Below, one piece after another: positions 9,133-17,638 of a stretch of 64,000 nucleotides of DNA. A program made the position numbers and the translations under genes. How positions within the stretch are numbered: the stretch's first letter is position 1; every line of letters begins with the position of its first letter. The stretch comes from Lachnospiraceae bacterium. GTDB lineage: Bacteria > Bacillota > Clostridia > Lachnospirales > Lachnospiraceae. The stretch spans positions 1-64,000 of the forward strand of contig SVFK01000013.1 in the NCBI GenBank assembly GCA_015056915.1. Direction: 5' to 3'. A model generated the notes under the pieces. It saw only the letters and a program-made list of their open reading frames with translations, ran no database searches and was not told the origin of the DNA.

Positions 9133-10042
9133 ATTCCTGTATACTCTTTTGGAAATGCTGGTAATCCTTACAGGAGTTCCAGTTGCCTCCCCAGATGAAG
9201 CCTCGTTCCGTAAATAGCTTATAGCATAAATCATTTTCGTCAATCTTGTAGGGGAAGCTTGTATCCCGGTCTGCGTAGGTAAGAGCAGCCACAGGAGATA
9301 CCTTTTCGCTGCCATCCTCTTCGTAAGTGATATAGGGATTATAAAGAGGGTTAATATCCAGTGCCAGTCCCAGTGCATGCTTGGAAAGAGATGTGGTGCC
9401 TTCCACTACACGATAGTTAAAGCATGAGGTATTGTTATCCTCCATAGAAGCAGTATCATCACCATCATATTCATCAATCAGTCGAACCTTTTCCAAGTGA
9501 TATTCATTAAGATATAACTCATAAAAGATTTCCACCAGATCCTGAGCGATTGTAGCATTACATATGAGCTCCCCTTCTGCAGGATTACCGTCAAAATCGT
9601 AGTGCAAAATGTGTACATATCGTAAGTCGTCATAAGAAATCCTTAAATCATCGGCATCCGGAAAAGAAACACCTGTAATGTAACGTCGTAGGTTATCCGA
9701 TAAAGGCTCATAGTAAAAAGCGTCTTCATAGGTAATTCGCTGTTCTATCATAGCTTCACCGTTGAGGGAAGCACCTACAAGTGTCGGAATTGTAGATATT
9801 GTATCTTCATTTTGCAAGTTTTCCGTCGAATTTGTCTCTGCAGCATCGGCAGAGTCGGTTTCATTCTTGTCAAAAGAGGCATCTGTGGTGCTCTTTTGAT
9901 ATGCTATTTCGGGATTTGATTCTGCATACTCCTGCAGGGTTATGGAATTTTTTTTGAATAAGCTTGTCAGTCCGAAGACTGCAACACATAGTAGTGCCAA
10001 TATTGCCACTGCTTTTAGTATTTTGTTTCTATCAATATTCAT
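9131..10042 (-). CDS. Membrane-anchored M15 D-alanyl-D-alanine carboxypeptidase (VanY-like)
   Basis: This 303-aa protein has a single N-terminal membrane anchor (about residues 11-28), an acidic Ser/Thr/Asp-rich spacer to about 100, and a C-terminal peptidase M15 domain. Zinc ligands are visible as SKHALGLALDIN (His222, Asp229) and the late His296 in CKDYQHFQ; WGGNW precedes it. The predicted role is trimming peptidoglycan stem peptides outside the cell. An LD/DD-carboxypeptidase or endopeptidase cannot be told apart by eye. It has its own promoter and is transcribed away from the ECF operon. Confidence 0.85.
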   Translation of the reverse strand: MNIDRNKILKAVAILALLCVAVFGLTSLFKKNSITLQEYAESNPEIAYQKSTTDASFDKNETDSADAAETNSTENLQNEDTISTIPTLVGASLNGEAMIEQRITYEDAFYYEPLSDNLRRYITGVSFPDADDLRISYDDLRYVHILHYDFDGNPAEGELICNATIAQDLVEIFYELYLNEYHLEKVRLIDEYDGDDTASMEDNNTSCFNYRVVEGTTSLSKHALGLALDINPLYNPYITYEEDGSEKVSPVAALTYADRDTSFPYKIDENDLCYKLFTERGFIWGGNWNSCKDYQHFQKSIQE

Positions 10043-10100
10043 AAGTCAAGTCCTTTATTTCTTATTTTTCCTTTCAATGTTAACATACAAGCTTATTGTT

Positions 10101-10129
10101 AGCATAACACGCGACAACTATTTTGTAAA
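10101..10129 (-). promoter_or_regulatory. Promoter for the M15 peptidase gene
   Basis: On the minus strand TTTACA, 17 nt and TATGCT lie about 60 bp upstream of the start codon. It is back to back with the ECF promoter. Confidence 0.6.
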
Positions 10130-10143
10130 ATAGTAAATCTTAG

Positions 10144-10172
10144 TTGTAATTCCTTAACGAATCTAGTAAAAT
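10144..10172 (+). promoter_or_regulatory. Promoter for ecfA1-ecfA2-ecfT-truA
   Basis: TTGTAA, a 17-nt spacer and TAAAAT lie about 75 bp upstream of ecfA1, in the divergent region shared with the M15 peptidase gene. Confidence 0.6.
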
Positions 10173-10248
10173 AGGAGCGGTATAGTAAAATTTTGCTTCC
10201 ATTAATAGGGGGCAATTTACCGTTTTTATATAGAAAGAATGAGTGCAT

Positions 10249-11094
10249 ATGGGAATTATTAGAGCCAAGGATGTTGTTTACGAATATATCAGACGTGATG
10301 AGGATGGAAATGTAGAAGGGATTACCAAAGCAGTAGATGAGGTGTCTCTTGATATTGAACAGGGTCAGTTTATTGCGATAGTGGGACATAACGGATCAGG
10401 AAAATCTACATTTGCCAAGCACATCAACGCTATATTGAATCCCACCGAGGGAACAATCTGGGTGGATGGCATGGATACGAACGAAGAAGAGAAGATATGG
10501 GACATTCGTCAGACCGCAGGCATGGTATTTCAAAATCCGGATAATCAGATTATCGGACAGGTTGTGGAAGAGGATGTTGGCTTCGGACCGGAGAATATGG
10601 GTATTCCCACCAAGGAGATATGGGAGCGTGTGGAGGAAAGTCTGCGTGCAGTAGGAATGTACCAATATCGCAAGCATTCCCCAAATAAGCTTTCCGGCGG
10701 TCAGAAGCAGAGAGTATCTATTGCCGGTGTGTTGGCGATGCATCCCAAATGTATTATTTTGGATGAGCCTACAGCTATGTTGGACCCCAATGGTCGCAAG
10801 GAGGTAATCCGTGCTGTACGTGGATTGAATCAGGTAGAGGGTGTAACCGTCATTCTGATTACACATTATATGGAAGAGATTGTTCATGCGGATAAGGTGT
10901 TTGTAATGGATCAGGGCAAGATTGCCATGGAGGGAACTCCTAAGGAGATTTTCTCACAGGTGGAGAAGCTACAGGGCTTAAGACTTGATGTGCCTCAGGT
11001 AACCATGCTGGCACATGAATTGAAAAAGCAAGGTATTCCCCTGCCGGATGGTATTCTGACTACCAAGGAGCTGATGGAGGCATTGGGCGTATAG
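10249..11094 (+). CDS. ecfA1: Energy-coupling factor transporter ATPase EcfA1
   Basis: This is one of two ATPases powering vitamin uptake through shared ECF transporters. The protein shows Walker [10 protein letters not shown], a Q-loop ([13 protein letters not shown], typical of EcfA), the signature LSGGQKQR and Walker [10 protein letters not shown] prefer ATG 10249 (MGIIRAK); a GTG six bases upstream is possible. It is followed by ecfA2 after 17 bp. No substrate-binding S component is in the window, so this is a group II module serving S proteins encoded elsewhere. Confidence 0.93.
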   Translation: MGIIRAKDVVYEYIRRDEDGNVEGITKAVDEVSLDIEQGQFIAIVGHNGSGKSTFAKHINAILNPTEGTIWVDGMDTNEEEKIWDIRQTAGMVFQNPDNQIIGQVVEEDVGFGPENMGIPTKEIWERVEESLRAVGMYQYRKHSPNKLSGGQKQRVSIAGVLAMHPKCIILDEPTAMLDPNGRKEVIRAVRGLNQVEGVTVILITHYMEEIVHADKVFVMDQGKIAMEGTPKEIFSQVEKLQGLRLDVPQVTMLAHELKKQGIPLPDGILTTKELMEALGV

Positions 11095-11111
11095 CAGAGA
11101 TAGGAGTAGAA

Positions 11112-11960
11112 ATGTCAATTATATTAGATCATGTCAATTATATATATGGTGAAGATACTTCTCTTGAGGTAAAGGCCTTGGACGATATCTGTCTGACCAT
11201 TCCGGAAGGACAGTTTATCGGTGTCATCGGTCATACCGGTTCAGGTAAGTCCACGCTGATGCAGCATCTCAACGGACTGATAAAGGCGACAGGCGGTCAT
11301 ATTTACTTTAATGGAGAAGATATATACGATAAGGATTTTGATATGAAAAAGCTGCGCAGTAAGGTGGGACTTGTGTTTCAGTATCCTGAGCATCAGCTTT
11401 TTGAAATCGATGTATTTTCAGATGTGTGCTTCGGTCCCAAGAATCTGGGATTGGACAAAAAGGAAGTGGAACTGCGTGCCTATGATGCATTGAGAAAGGT
11501 GGGTCTGCCGGAGGAATTTTTCTATCAATCCCCATTTGAATTGTCAGGAGGACAGAAGCGCCGTGTAGCTATAGCAGGTGTGCTGGCCATGAAGCCGGAG
11601 ATATTGATTCTGGATGAGCCTACGGCGGGCTTGGACCCCATGGGCAGGGATGAGATTCTGGATCAGATTAAGCAGCTCCAGAGGGAGACCGGCATGACGA
11701 TTCTTCTGGTGTCCCACAGCATGGATGATGTGGCAGAGTACGTGGATCGCATTATTGTGATGAATAAGGGGGCGGTTATGTATGATGACGAACCCAAGAA
11801 AGTATTCTCTCATTATAAGGAGTTGGAGGAAATTGGTTTGTCTGCCCCTCAGGTGACATATGTAATGCATGCATTAAAGGATAAAGGACTGGATGTAGAG
11901 GTGGATGCCATTACGATTGATGAGGCTGCAATGGACATTATCAAGGCATTGAAGAAATAA
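11112..11960 (+). CDS. ecfA2: Energy-coupling factor transporter ATPase EcfA2
   Basis: The second ATPase of the ECF module has 282 aa. Walker A is GHTGSGKST, the Q-loop is LVFQYPEHQLFE, the signature is LSGGQKRR and Walker B is ILILDEPT. The FQYPEHQLFE variant distinguishes EcfA2 from EcfA1 and forms the coupling groove for EcfT. It forms an operon with its neighbours and has a 46-bp gap to ecfT. Confidence 0.93.
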   Translation: MSIILDHVNYIYGEDTSLEVKALDDICLTIPEGQFIGVIGHTGSGKSTLMQHLNGLIKATGGHIYFNGEDIYDKDFDMKKLRSKVGLVFQYPEHQLFEIDVFSDVCFGPKNLGLDKKEVELRAYDALRKVGLPEEFFYQSPFELSGGQKRRVAIAGVLAMKPEILILDEPTAGLDPMGRDEILDQIKQLQRETGMTILLVSHSMDDVAEYVDRIIVMNKGAVMYDDEPKKVFSHYKELEEIGLSAPQVTYVMHALKDKGLDVEVDAITIDEAAMDIIKALKK

Positions 11961-12006
11961 CAGTCGTGACCGGTGCAAACGGCACGAACTTTAGTGAGGA
12001 AGCAAT

Positions 12007-12819
12007 ATGCTTAGAGATATTACATTAGGACAATATTATCAGGTGGAAAGTGTGATACACAGGCTCGACCCGAGAGTAAAGCTGGGCGGAACACTGCTGT
12101 ACATTATTTCACTATTTTTGTTTAAGAATTTTATAGGATACCTTTTGGCTGCATTATTTCTGGGGATTGTGATTAAGCTGTCCAAGGTGCCCTTCAAATT
12201 TATGGTAAGAGGCATGAAAGCCATTTTACTGTTGTTACTGATTACGGTGGTTTTTAATTTGTTTCTGACACCGGGTACACCGCTGGTAACCATCTGGAAG
12301 CTGACGATTACCATTGAGGGTCTGAAGCTGGCTGTGTCATTGGCAATTCGTCTGACCCTTTTGATTATCGGTTCTTCTGTGATGACACTGACTACCACAC
12401 CCAACAACCTGACGGATGGTATGGAAAGAATGATGCGCCCTTTAAGAATATTCAAGGTGCCGGTACATGAGGTGGCAATGATGATGTCCATTGCCCTGCG
12501 TTTTATTCCTATTCTGTTGGAGGAGACCGATAAGATTATGAAGGCGCAGATTGCCAGAGGTGCTGATTTTGAAAGCGGAAATCTGCTGAAGCGTGCTAAG
12601 GCATTGGTGCCATTGTTGGTTCCCCTTTTTATTTCCGCATTCCGCCGTGCCAATGATCTGGCCATGGCAATGGAAGCCAGATGCTATCGTGGCGGTGAGG
12701 GACGTACCAAAATGAAACCCCTCGTGTATCAAAAGAGAGATTACATCGCATATGTGTGCATTGTGGTTTATTTGATAACAAGCTTTGTTGTGGGAAGATT
12801 GCCATTTTTCACAGTTTAG
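12007..12819 (+). CDS. ecfT: Energy-coupling factor transmembrane protein EcfT
   Basis: This 270-aa membrane scaffold links the S component to the ATPases. It has an N-terminal HRLDPRVKL motif, several hydrophobic helices, and two Ala-Arg-Gly-type coupling motifs: ARGADFESG near residue 178 and EARCYRGGEGRT near 223. It ends 22 bp before truA, the usual neighbour in Firmicutes. Confidence 0.93.
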   Translation: MLRDITLGQYYQVESVIHRLDPRVKLGGTLLYIISLFLFKNFIGYLLAALFLGIVIKLSKVPFKFMVRGMKAILLLLLITVVFNLFLTPGTPLVTIWKLTITIEGLKLAVSLAIRLTLLIIGSSVMTLTTTPNNLTDGMERMMRPLRIFKVPVHEVAMMMSIALRFIPILLEETDKIMKAQIARGADFESGNLLKRAKALVPLLVPLFISAFRRANDLAMAMEARCYRGGEGRTKMKPLVYQKRDYIAYVCIVVYLITSFVVGRLPFFTV

Positions 12820-12841
12820 AAGAAATGAAGGAGCTTCCTTT

Positions 12842-13588
12842 ATGGAAAAGAAACGTGTTCGTCTGGTGGTGGCATATGACGGCACCAATTATCATGGGTG
12901 GCAGATACAGAGTAACGGCATCACCATTGAAAGTGAATTGAATAGATGTCTGTCTGAGCTTCTGCAGGAGCCCATAGAGGTGATCGGTGCCAGCAGGACG
13001 GATGCAGGTGTGCATGCTTTGGGCAATATTGCTGTCTTTGATACCACAAGCCGTATGCCTGCAGAAAAGATTTCCTATGCGCTGAATCAACGCCTGCCGG
13101 AGGATATTCGTATTCAAGCCTCAGAGGAAGTGGCACCCGATTGGCATCCTCGTTATTGTGAAAGCCGGAAAACCTATGAATACCGAATCTACAGGGGAGA
13201 ATTCCCCATGCCGGTTAAGCGGCTGTATTCTCATTTTACCTACCGTCCACTGGACGTGGAAAGCATGCGACAAGCTGCCCACTATCTGGTGGGAGAGCAT
13301 GATTTTAAGAGCTTCTGCCAGACCGGAGCTCAGGTGGAAAGTACCGTTCGCACCATATTTTCCTTAGAGGTAGAGGAGCAGGGGGCAGAACTGGTTATCA
13401 GAGTCTGTGGTAACGGCTTCTTATATAATATGGTAAGAATCATTGCAGGAACCCTGATGGAGGTTGGTCAGGGAAAACGGACTCCTGAATCCATGACGGA
13501 GATTCTTGAGCAAAAGCATCGTCAGGCAGCCGGACCTACAGCTCCCGCTAACGGACTGATGCTGATGAAGTACGAGTTTTTGAGATAA
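12842..13588 (+). CDS. truA: tRNA pseudouridine synthase A
   Basis: It converts uridines 38-40 of tRNA anticodon stems to pseudouridine. The catalytic aspartate is in ASRTDAGVHALGN (about residue 52), and VAYDGTNYHGWQIQ lies at the N-terminus. The start at ATG 12842 follows GAAGGAG. The ORF extends upstream over the end of ecfT, but that part is not L/TruA-like. It has 248 aa, the normal length, and is the last clear gene of the ECF operon. Confidence 0.95.
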   Translation: MEKKRVRLVVAYDGTNYHGWQIQSNGITIESELNRCLSELLQEPIEVIGASRTDAGVHALGNIAVFDTTSRMPAEKISYALNQRLPEDIRIQASEEVAPDWHPRYCESRKTYEYRIYRGEFPMPVKRLYSHFTYRPLDVESMRQAAHYLVGEHDFKSFCQTGAQVESTVRTIFSLEVEEQGAELVIRVCGNGFLYNMVRIIAGTLMEVGQGKRTPESMTEILEQKHRQAAGPTAPANGLMLMKYEFLR

Positions 13589-13599
13589 GGAAGAGATTG

Positions 13600-13818
13600 A
13601 TGTCACTAAATTCACTTTCATTTGTATTCTTTTTACCGCTTGTGGTGGTAATATATTCTATGTTTGCACCTCAGGGAATATCCTTTTTTGTGCTACACAC
13701 CATGGAATCTACCAGATTGCAGACCAATATATTAGGAAGTCTTGTATGTTTCCGTGGTATGGACAGAGGATTAGAGGATAGCAATATTGCGAATAATTTG
13801 AGAAATTTTTTGGAATAA
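13600..13818 (+). CDS. Small hydrophobic ORF with MBOAT-like N-terminus, possibly a remnant
   Basis: This 72-aa ORF lies 11 bp after truA with AAGGAAGAG upstream. Its first 20 residues (MSLNSLSFVFFLPLVVVIYS) closely resemble the N-terminal helix of MBOAT membrane O-acyltransferases (AlgI/DltB type). The rest shows no MBOAT core and ends in a charged tail. It may be the 5' stub of a deleted acyltransferase gene fused to unrelated sequence, or a small membrane protein. The stop lies just before the rplM promoter. Confidence 0.4.
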   Translation: MSLNSLSFVFFLPLVVVIYSMFAPQGISFFVLHTMESTRLQTNILGSLVCFRGMDRGLEDSNIANNLRNFLE

Positions 13819-13821
13819 AAC

Positions 13822-13850
13822 TTGACATGAAGAAATTGGTATAATATAAT
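13822..13850 (+). promoter_or_regulatory. Consensus sigma-A promoter for rplM-rpsI
   Basis: A perfect TTGACA and a perfect TATAAT are separated by 17 nt. It begins right after the stop of the small hydrophobic ORF and drives the rplM leader. Confidence 0.88.
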
Positions 13851-13856
13851 ACATGA

Positions 13857-14049
13857 ATGTGTGACAGTGTTTCTATGCGCAGAAGCCAAAGCCCCGGCCA
13901 AGCGCTGACAGATAGAAATGAACTGGTTCTGAGGAGACTTTCAACCGTAGCCGGACATCTGCGGTCAAAGCCAGAGACAGAACAGGAAATCCGGAGCTGC
14001 TGAAACTGGTCCGGTACAAAAGTCGAAAAAGTAATATGGAGGGAACATC
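13857..14049 (+). promoter_or_regulatory. Putative L13-type leader of rplM-rpsI
   Basis: About 190 untranslated nt lie between the promoter and rplM. They are richer in G and C than the surroundings and have several short complementary segments (for example TTTCTATGCG with CAGATAGAAA, and GCCGGACATC with CCGG later on). A leader RNA upstream of rplM-rpsI is established in Firmicutes (L13 leader). That this one belongs to it is inferred from position and size. Confidence 0.5.
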
Positions 14050-14478
14050 ATGAAAACATTTATGGCAAGTCCTGCTACTATCGATAGAAAATGGTATGTA
14101 GTAGATGCTACTGATATGACTTTAGGACGTTTAGCTTCTGAAGTTGCTAAAGTTTTAAGAGGAAAGAATAAGCCTATCTTTACTCCTCATATGGATTGTG
14201 GTGACAATGTAATTGTTATCAACGCTGAGAAGATTAAAGTAACCGGTAAGAAGTTAGATCAGAAGATTTATTATCATCATTCTGACTACGTTGGTGGTAT
14301 GAAAGAGACTACCTTAAGAGAAAAATTAGCGAAGAAACCTGAGCAGGTTGTAGAGCTTGCTGTTAAGGGTATGCTTCCCAAGGGACCTTTAGGAAGACAG
14401 ATGTACACCAAACTTCATGTATACGCAGGACCTGAGCACAAGCATGCAGCTCAGAAGCCTGAGGTACTGACATTCTAA
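14050..14478 (+). CDS. rplM: 50S ribosomal protein L13 (uL13)
   Basis: This 142-aa early-assembly protein of the 50S subunit begins [20 protein letters not shown] and contains [18 protein letters not shown] and [11 protein letters not shown], all family motifs. ATGGAGGGAACATC precedes the ATG. It is cotranscribed with rpsI, 25 bp downstream. Confidence 0.97.
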   Translation: MKTFMASPATIDRKWYVVDATDMTLGRLASEVAKVLRGKNKPIFTPHMDCGDNVIVINAEKIKVTGKKLDQKIYYHHSDYVGGMKETTLREKLAKKPEQVVELAVKGMLPKGPLGRQMYTKLHVYAGPEHKHAAQKPEVLTF

Positions 14479-14503
14479 AGGACTGAAAGGAGGAAAATAA
14501 ATC

Positions 14504-14899
14504 ATGGCTAAAACTGAAAAGTATTACGGAACCGGTAGAAGAAAGAAATCCATCGCCAGAGTATATTTAGTACCTGGTAAGGGCGATGTTGTTATCAATA
14601 AAAGAAGCATGGACGATTATTTCGGTCTTGAGACCCTCAAGGTTATCGTTCGTCAGCCTTTAGTAGCAACCGAAACTGCTGATAAGTTTGATGTTCTCGT
14701 TAACGTTCACGGTGGCGGATACACCGGTCAGGCTGGTGCAATCAGACACGGTATCGCAAGAGCACTTCTTCAGGTAGATGGAGAATACAGACCTGTATTA
14801 AAGAAAGCTGGTTTCTTAACCAGAGACCCTCGTATGAAGGAAAGAAAGAAATACGGTCTCAAAGCAGCGAGAAGAGCACCTCAGTTCAGCAAGAGATAA
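14504..14899 (+). CDS. rpsI: 30S ribosomal protein S9 (uS9)
   Basis: This 131-aa protein has a basic C-terminal tail that reaches the P-site t[21 protein letters not shown] and the final [17 protein letters not shown] are hallmarks. Its last codons (CAGCAAGAGATAAT) form the left attachment repeat of the mobile element that follows. The gene itself remains intact because the core repeat restores its end. Confidence 0.97.
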   Translation: MAKTEKYYGTGRRKKSIARVYLVPGKGDVVINKRSMDDYFGLETLKVIVRQPLVATETADKFDVLVNVHGGGYTGQAGAIRHGIARALLQVDGEYRPVLKKAGFLTRDPRMKERKKYGLKAARRAPQFSKR

Positions 14900-14900
14900 T
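14887..14900. repeat. attL core (14-bp direct repeat, left copy)
   Basis: CAGCAAGAGATAAT covers the last codons of rpsI including its TAA stop. The identical sequence at 21916-21929 is the right copy. Confidence 0.78.
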
Positions 14901-14913
14901 ACACAGAGTATCA

Positions 14914-14962
14914 AAAAGCCTGTATTTATGGGGGTGTACCCCATTTTACAGGCTTTATTTTT
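14914..14962 (+). terminator. Element-borne terminator after rpsI
   Basis: A long stem (AAAGCCTGTA pairing with TACAGGCTTT, and an inner TATGGGG/CCCCAT) is followed by ATTTTTA. It lies inside the attL boundary, so it belongs to the element and replaces the displaced native terminator at 21951-22014. Confidence 0.8.
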
Positions 14963-14979
14963 ACCGTGTGAGTGCTTAA

Positions 14980-15018
14980 AAATCAACAGAAAATCAACAG
15001 ACAAAATAAAATCAACAG
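14980..15018. repeat. AATCAACAG direct repeats, left cluster
   Basis: Three copies of AATCAACAG lie within 40 bp. A 20-bp stretch (14980-14999) is repeated exactly at 21741-21760 near the other end. Copies near both ends of a tyrosine-recombinase element are what arm-type integrase binding sites look like. Confidence 0.55.
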
Positions 15019-15069
15019 CTCAACACGTATTCATGTATATAAAACATGGTTTCGTGTCGGGCTGTTTTT
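15016..15069 (+). terminator. Second terminator-like hairpin in the left end
   Basis: CAGC, ACACG and CATG on the left pair with CATG, CGTGT and GCTG on the right around a short AT loop, followed by TTTTT. It would block residual read-through from rpsI into the element. Confidence 0.55.
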
Positions 15070-16043
15070 GTGTGTAAATATATGTATACCTATCTCCCCG
15101 ATAGCAGTGCCAACAGTACCGAAAACAAATCGGATTGAATTATAATATAAAAAGTGCAACTATATAACACTAAAAGGATAATATTTTACCTTCGGGGTGG
15201 CACACAAGCCCAGTACCACGCAGTACCAAACAGTACCGAAACAGTACCACGAGCAGAAAAGCCGCACATGATCCGAAAGAATAACACGAAAAAGTGTATG
15301 TAACAATCGAGAATATACGGAGGTTTTGAGGGATCACCCCGGGGTGTGTTCAGTGTCTTACATGATGAAGCCCACCGGGGGGCATACTTGCTGGGCTGAT
15401 TCTGTTCGCTGGTGCGGCGTTGGTTCGTTTGTGTTTTTCTTCTAAAAATCAACAATAAAACCGGGGAGAAATCCCCATAATAAGCGGATCAGAGCGGACA
15501 GGGTAACAGCTTCGAGAGCTACGCCGGGAGAGATTACCAGCTCCGAGAATAGCCGCAGAGAGCCCGAGAGCGTCCGACAGGAGCAACACCCAAGCCCAGC
15601 ACCTAAAACCAGCCACAGAGCCCCGGAAGGGCTCACAGAGGGCAAGAGAGGACAGCGACAACACGAGCACACCAACAACCACGAGAACGCCAAACAGAGC
15701 AAAGAGAGCCACAGAGCGAGCCCCGGCGGTACATTCTCGCACCGTGTTGTATTTTGGTGTACTTTGTTGCAAATTTCTGTAAAAAATGCTTTTTGTTTTG
15801 GTAGGAAGGTGCTTGGCGGCAAGGCTTTGTATATATTCCTAAAAGCTCATACACAAAGATACAACATGATACTATACTGTACTATGTTGTACACGTATAT
15901 ACACGCACATACACCGAAATACTACGCTATACAGTAAGCCACAAAGAGCAACACACAAATACACTATAATACACCAAGATACACCAACATAAGAACGAAA
16001 GAAACCCCGGCGGCGTTTATACCTCCGGGGATCTGTGTCTGTT
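15070..16043. other. Gene-poor left arm of the element with CAGTACC repeats and a T-depleted tract
   Basis: I find no credible gene here. The long minus-strand frames (15442-15822 and 15186-15455) lack Shine-Dalgarno sites and are Leu/Ser/Cys-rich by composition. Visible structure includes five CAGTACC copies at about 15110-15253, a CACCCCGGGGTG palindrome near 15336, a tract at 15574-15729 with only two T residues in 156 nt, and many ATACAC/GATACA motifs at 15857-15990. These may be recombination or replication sites. Confidence 0.5.
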
Positions 16044-16226
16044 CTATTTCTCCACGCTTTCACCATCTGCAACCATGCAGTAAATAATTTCTGCAAGCCC
16101 GGCGGCTGGTTTCAATGCGTTCGGGAGCTCTGCGAGTGCTTCGGTGTTGTCCGGGTCTACTGCTGAAAGTGCTGTTAAAAGGGCTTTGAGCTGTAAAGCT
16201 GTTATTTCTAATGTGTTTTTGTTCAT
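16044..16226 (-). CDS. Small acidic element protein of unknown function
   Basis: This 60-aa ORF (MNKNTLEITALQLKALLTALS start) follows the integrase remnant after 20 bp. It has a good AGGAGG sequence 10 nt upstream of its ATG. It looks helical and amphipathic and contains no recognizable domain. Its position as last gene of the minus-strand operon and its ribosome binding site support it being real. Confidence 0.55.
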   Translation of the reverse strand: MNKNTLEITALQLKALLTALSAVDPDNTEALAELPNALKPAAGLAEIIYCMVADGESVEK

Positions 16227-16245
16227 GGTGTTTTATCCTCCTGTT

Positions 16246-16916
16246 TTATGCTTGTTTCTTGTTCTTTGTTTCAGGTATGATTGCGTTTTCTAGTGCTTCA
16301 TTTGCTCGGCGTTGTGCTTCCTCGTTTAAGTGGCTGTACACGTCCAGTGTTATAGATGGGGAGCTGTGCCCGAGCTTATTTGATATGCTTACCACGTCCG
16401 CACCATTGCAATACTAATTGTAGCCATTGTATGGCGTATGGCGTGGGGGTGGATTCCGGGCAAATTGTACTTTTTGCCGAACGTCCTTAAATGAGCGGTA
16501 GGGGCTTGGGGGTTCATCATTTCGCCATTGTCCTGTGTGAAGCAAAAGCCATTGTTTGGGATTCCCAACTTGAAAAATAACTTTTGCTGTTCCTTTTTCC
16601 ATTCCCTCAAGACAGGGAGTGAAATATCTGTCAAAAGTATTGTTCTGCTCTTGCTGTTTTTTGGTGTGGTGATATATGTACCAGTTTCAACAGTATATTG
16701 AGCATTTCGGCAGATATGACACCGCCCTGTGTCGAAATCTATTTCAGACCATTTCAAGCCGATGATCTCGCCACGTCTACAACCCGAATCAATAGCGAAC
16801 AAAATGAGGGCTTTCCACTTTAGCGGCTCTTTGTCTAAGCACTGTATAATATACCTAGTTTGCTCCTTTGTATATACCTCCTTTGTTAGATTTTGGTTTC
16901 CGGGAAACGTGAGCGG
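16246..16916 (-). pseudogene. Truncated, frameshifted tyrosine-recombinase integrase
   Basis: The catalytic half of a phage-type integrase is readable. SGCRRGEIIGLKWSEIDF carries the first catalytic Arg and HPHAIRHT carries the His-x-x-Arg pair. After a one-base loss near 16405-16407 (GCAATGG where GCAAATGG would keep frame), the rest continues in another frame as NGADVVSISNKLGHSSPSI and VYSHLNEEA, with the catalytic His and Tyr, ending at 16246. The N-terminal arm- and core-binding domains are absent. The remaining frame begins right after the stop codon of the DUF5055 gene, which suggests a deletion fused the two regions. Confidence 0.85.
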
Positions 16917-17243
16917 TTACTCACGTTCCCAAGTCAGATTTTTGTTTGATTTTTCGAGCTCGTCCACGAACTCGTCAATCACAAGACTGTACATTTCAGC
17001 CAGTGTGTTCACCAGTTCCGCTTTATCATCAATTTGAGCAAAAATCTCATTGATAACTTTACGCTTGGTGAATCTGTGGTTTGCGATGAACGCACCAGCA
17101 AAGAGAGTAGGTAAAACCGTAAGCGGTTTTGTGAGAACTTCCTCTGCGATGAATCCTCGTCTTTCCATTTCCTCAACAGACTGTCTTGTGAACTCGAGGA
17201 CATACTGTTTGCCCCCATACACAAATTTGATACGTTTTGTCAT
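16917..17243 (-). CDS. DUF5055 phage tail-associated protein
   Basis: This 108-aa protein (start MTKRIKFVYGGKQYVLEFTR, with ESVEEMERRGF-like QSVEEMERRGF) matches the DUF5055 family, seen in siphophage tail modules and probably a tail-assembly chaperone. A Shine-Dalgarno AGGAGG lies just upstream. A GGGAACGTGAG/CTCACGTTTCCC hairpin spans its stop codon. It lies in the same frame as, and directly before, the integrase remnant. Confidence 0.75.
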   Translation of the reverse strand: MTKRIKFVYGGKQYVLEFTRQSVEEMERRGFIAEEVLTKPLTVLPTLFAGAFIANHRFTKRKVINEIFAQIDDKAELVNTLAEMYSLVIDEFVDELEKSNKNLTWERE

Positions 17244-17320
17244 AATGACATACCTCCTTGTTTGATATATTTGTGATTACATGACTTCACTTCCAGCCAT
17301 GTATCATCACCAATGGTGTT

Positions 17321-17638
17321 TTAGTCCTCACTTGAGATCAATTTACTGTCAATGGCGTACTGTCTTTCGAGCTCCGACAGAAGAACTCGCTTTTGATACA
17401 TAGGCATGAGAGTGTTTCCACGGTACGCATAAAGAGCGTCCATAGTGGATAAATTCCCATCACCGAATACAAATTCTATAAAAACTCGTTTGTCTTCGGT
17501 CAGATTATTTATCCATCGTTTTGTGAATCTAAATCTCGCCGCTGGTGTATCAACAGATACGTTTTCGTGTCTGACTGCCATGCGGAAGAAGTGTTCTACG
17601 ACTTCCGTGTAGAAGGTTTTACCTGTTCTTTGAGCCAT
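17321..17638 (-). CDS. Element protein of unknown function, paralogue A
   Basis: This 105-aa protein has no domain I recognize. It aligns along its length with the preceding gene product (17619-17987). Both share FYT-x3-VEH, a central F-x-T-x-x-WI block, FI-x-FVFG and L-x-KR-x-LLxxLER/DLER followed by AI. The start overlaps the end of its paralogue by 20 bp, implying translational coupling. It may be a DNA-binding or structural protein of the satellite. Confidence 0.7.
   Translation of the reverse strand: MAQRTGKTFYTEVVEHFFRMAVRHENVSVDTPAARFRFTKRWINNLTEDKRVFIEFVFGDGNLSTMDALYAYRGNTLMPMYQKRVLLSELERQYAIDSKLISSED

Noticed and set aside
12039..12665. 208-aa minus-strand ORF opposite ecfT
   Set aside because: It is a shadow frame of the well-supported ecfT gene and lacks a ribosome binding site.
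14980..15000. AATCAACAG repeat as the att core of the element
   Set aside because: The 14-bp repeat at the rpsI stop explains the boundary better and coincides with a gene 3' end and a displaced terminator; the AATCAACAG copies lie inside both ends.
15442..15822. Long minus-strand frame encoding a Leu/Ser/Cys-rich protein in the element's left arm
   Set aside because: It has no Shine-Dalgarno site and overlaps the T-depleted tract, whose complement is A-poor and so lacks stop codons by composition.
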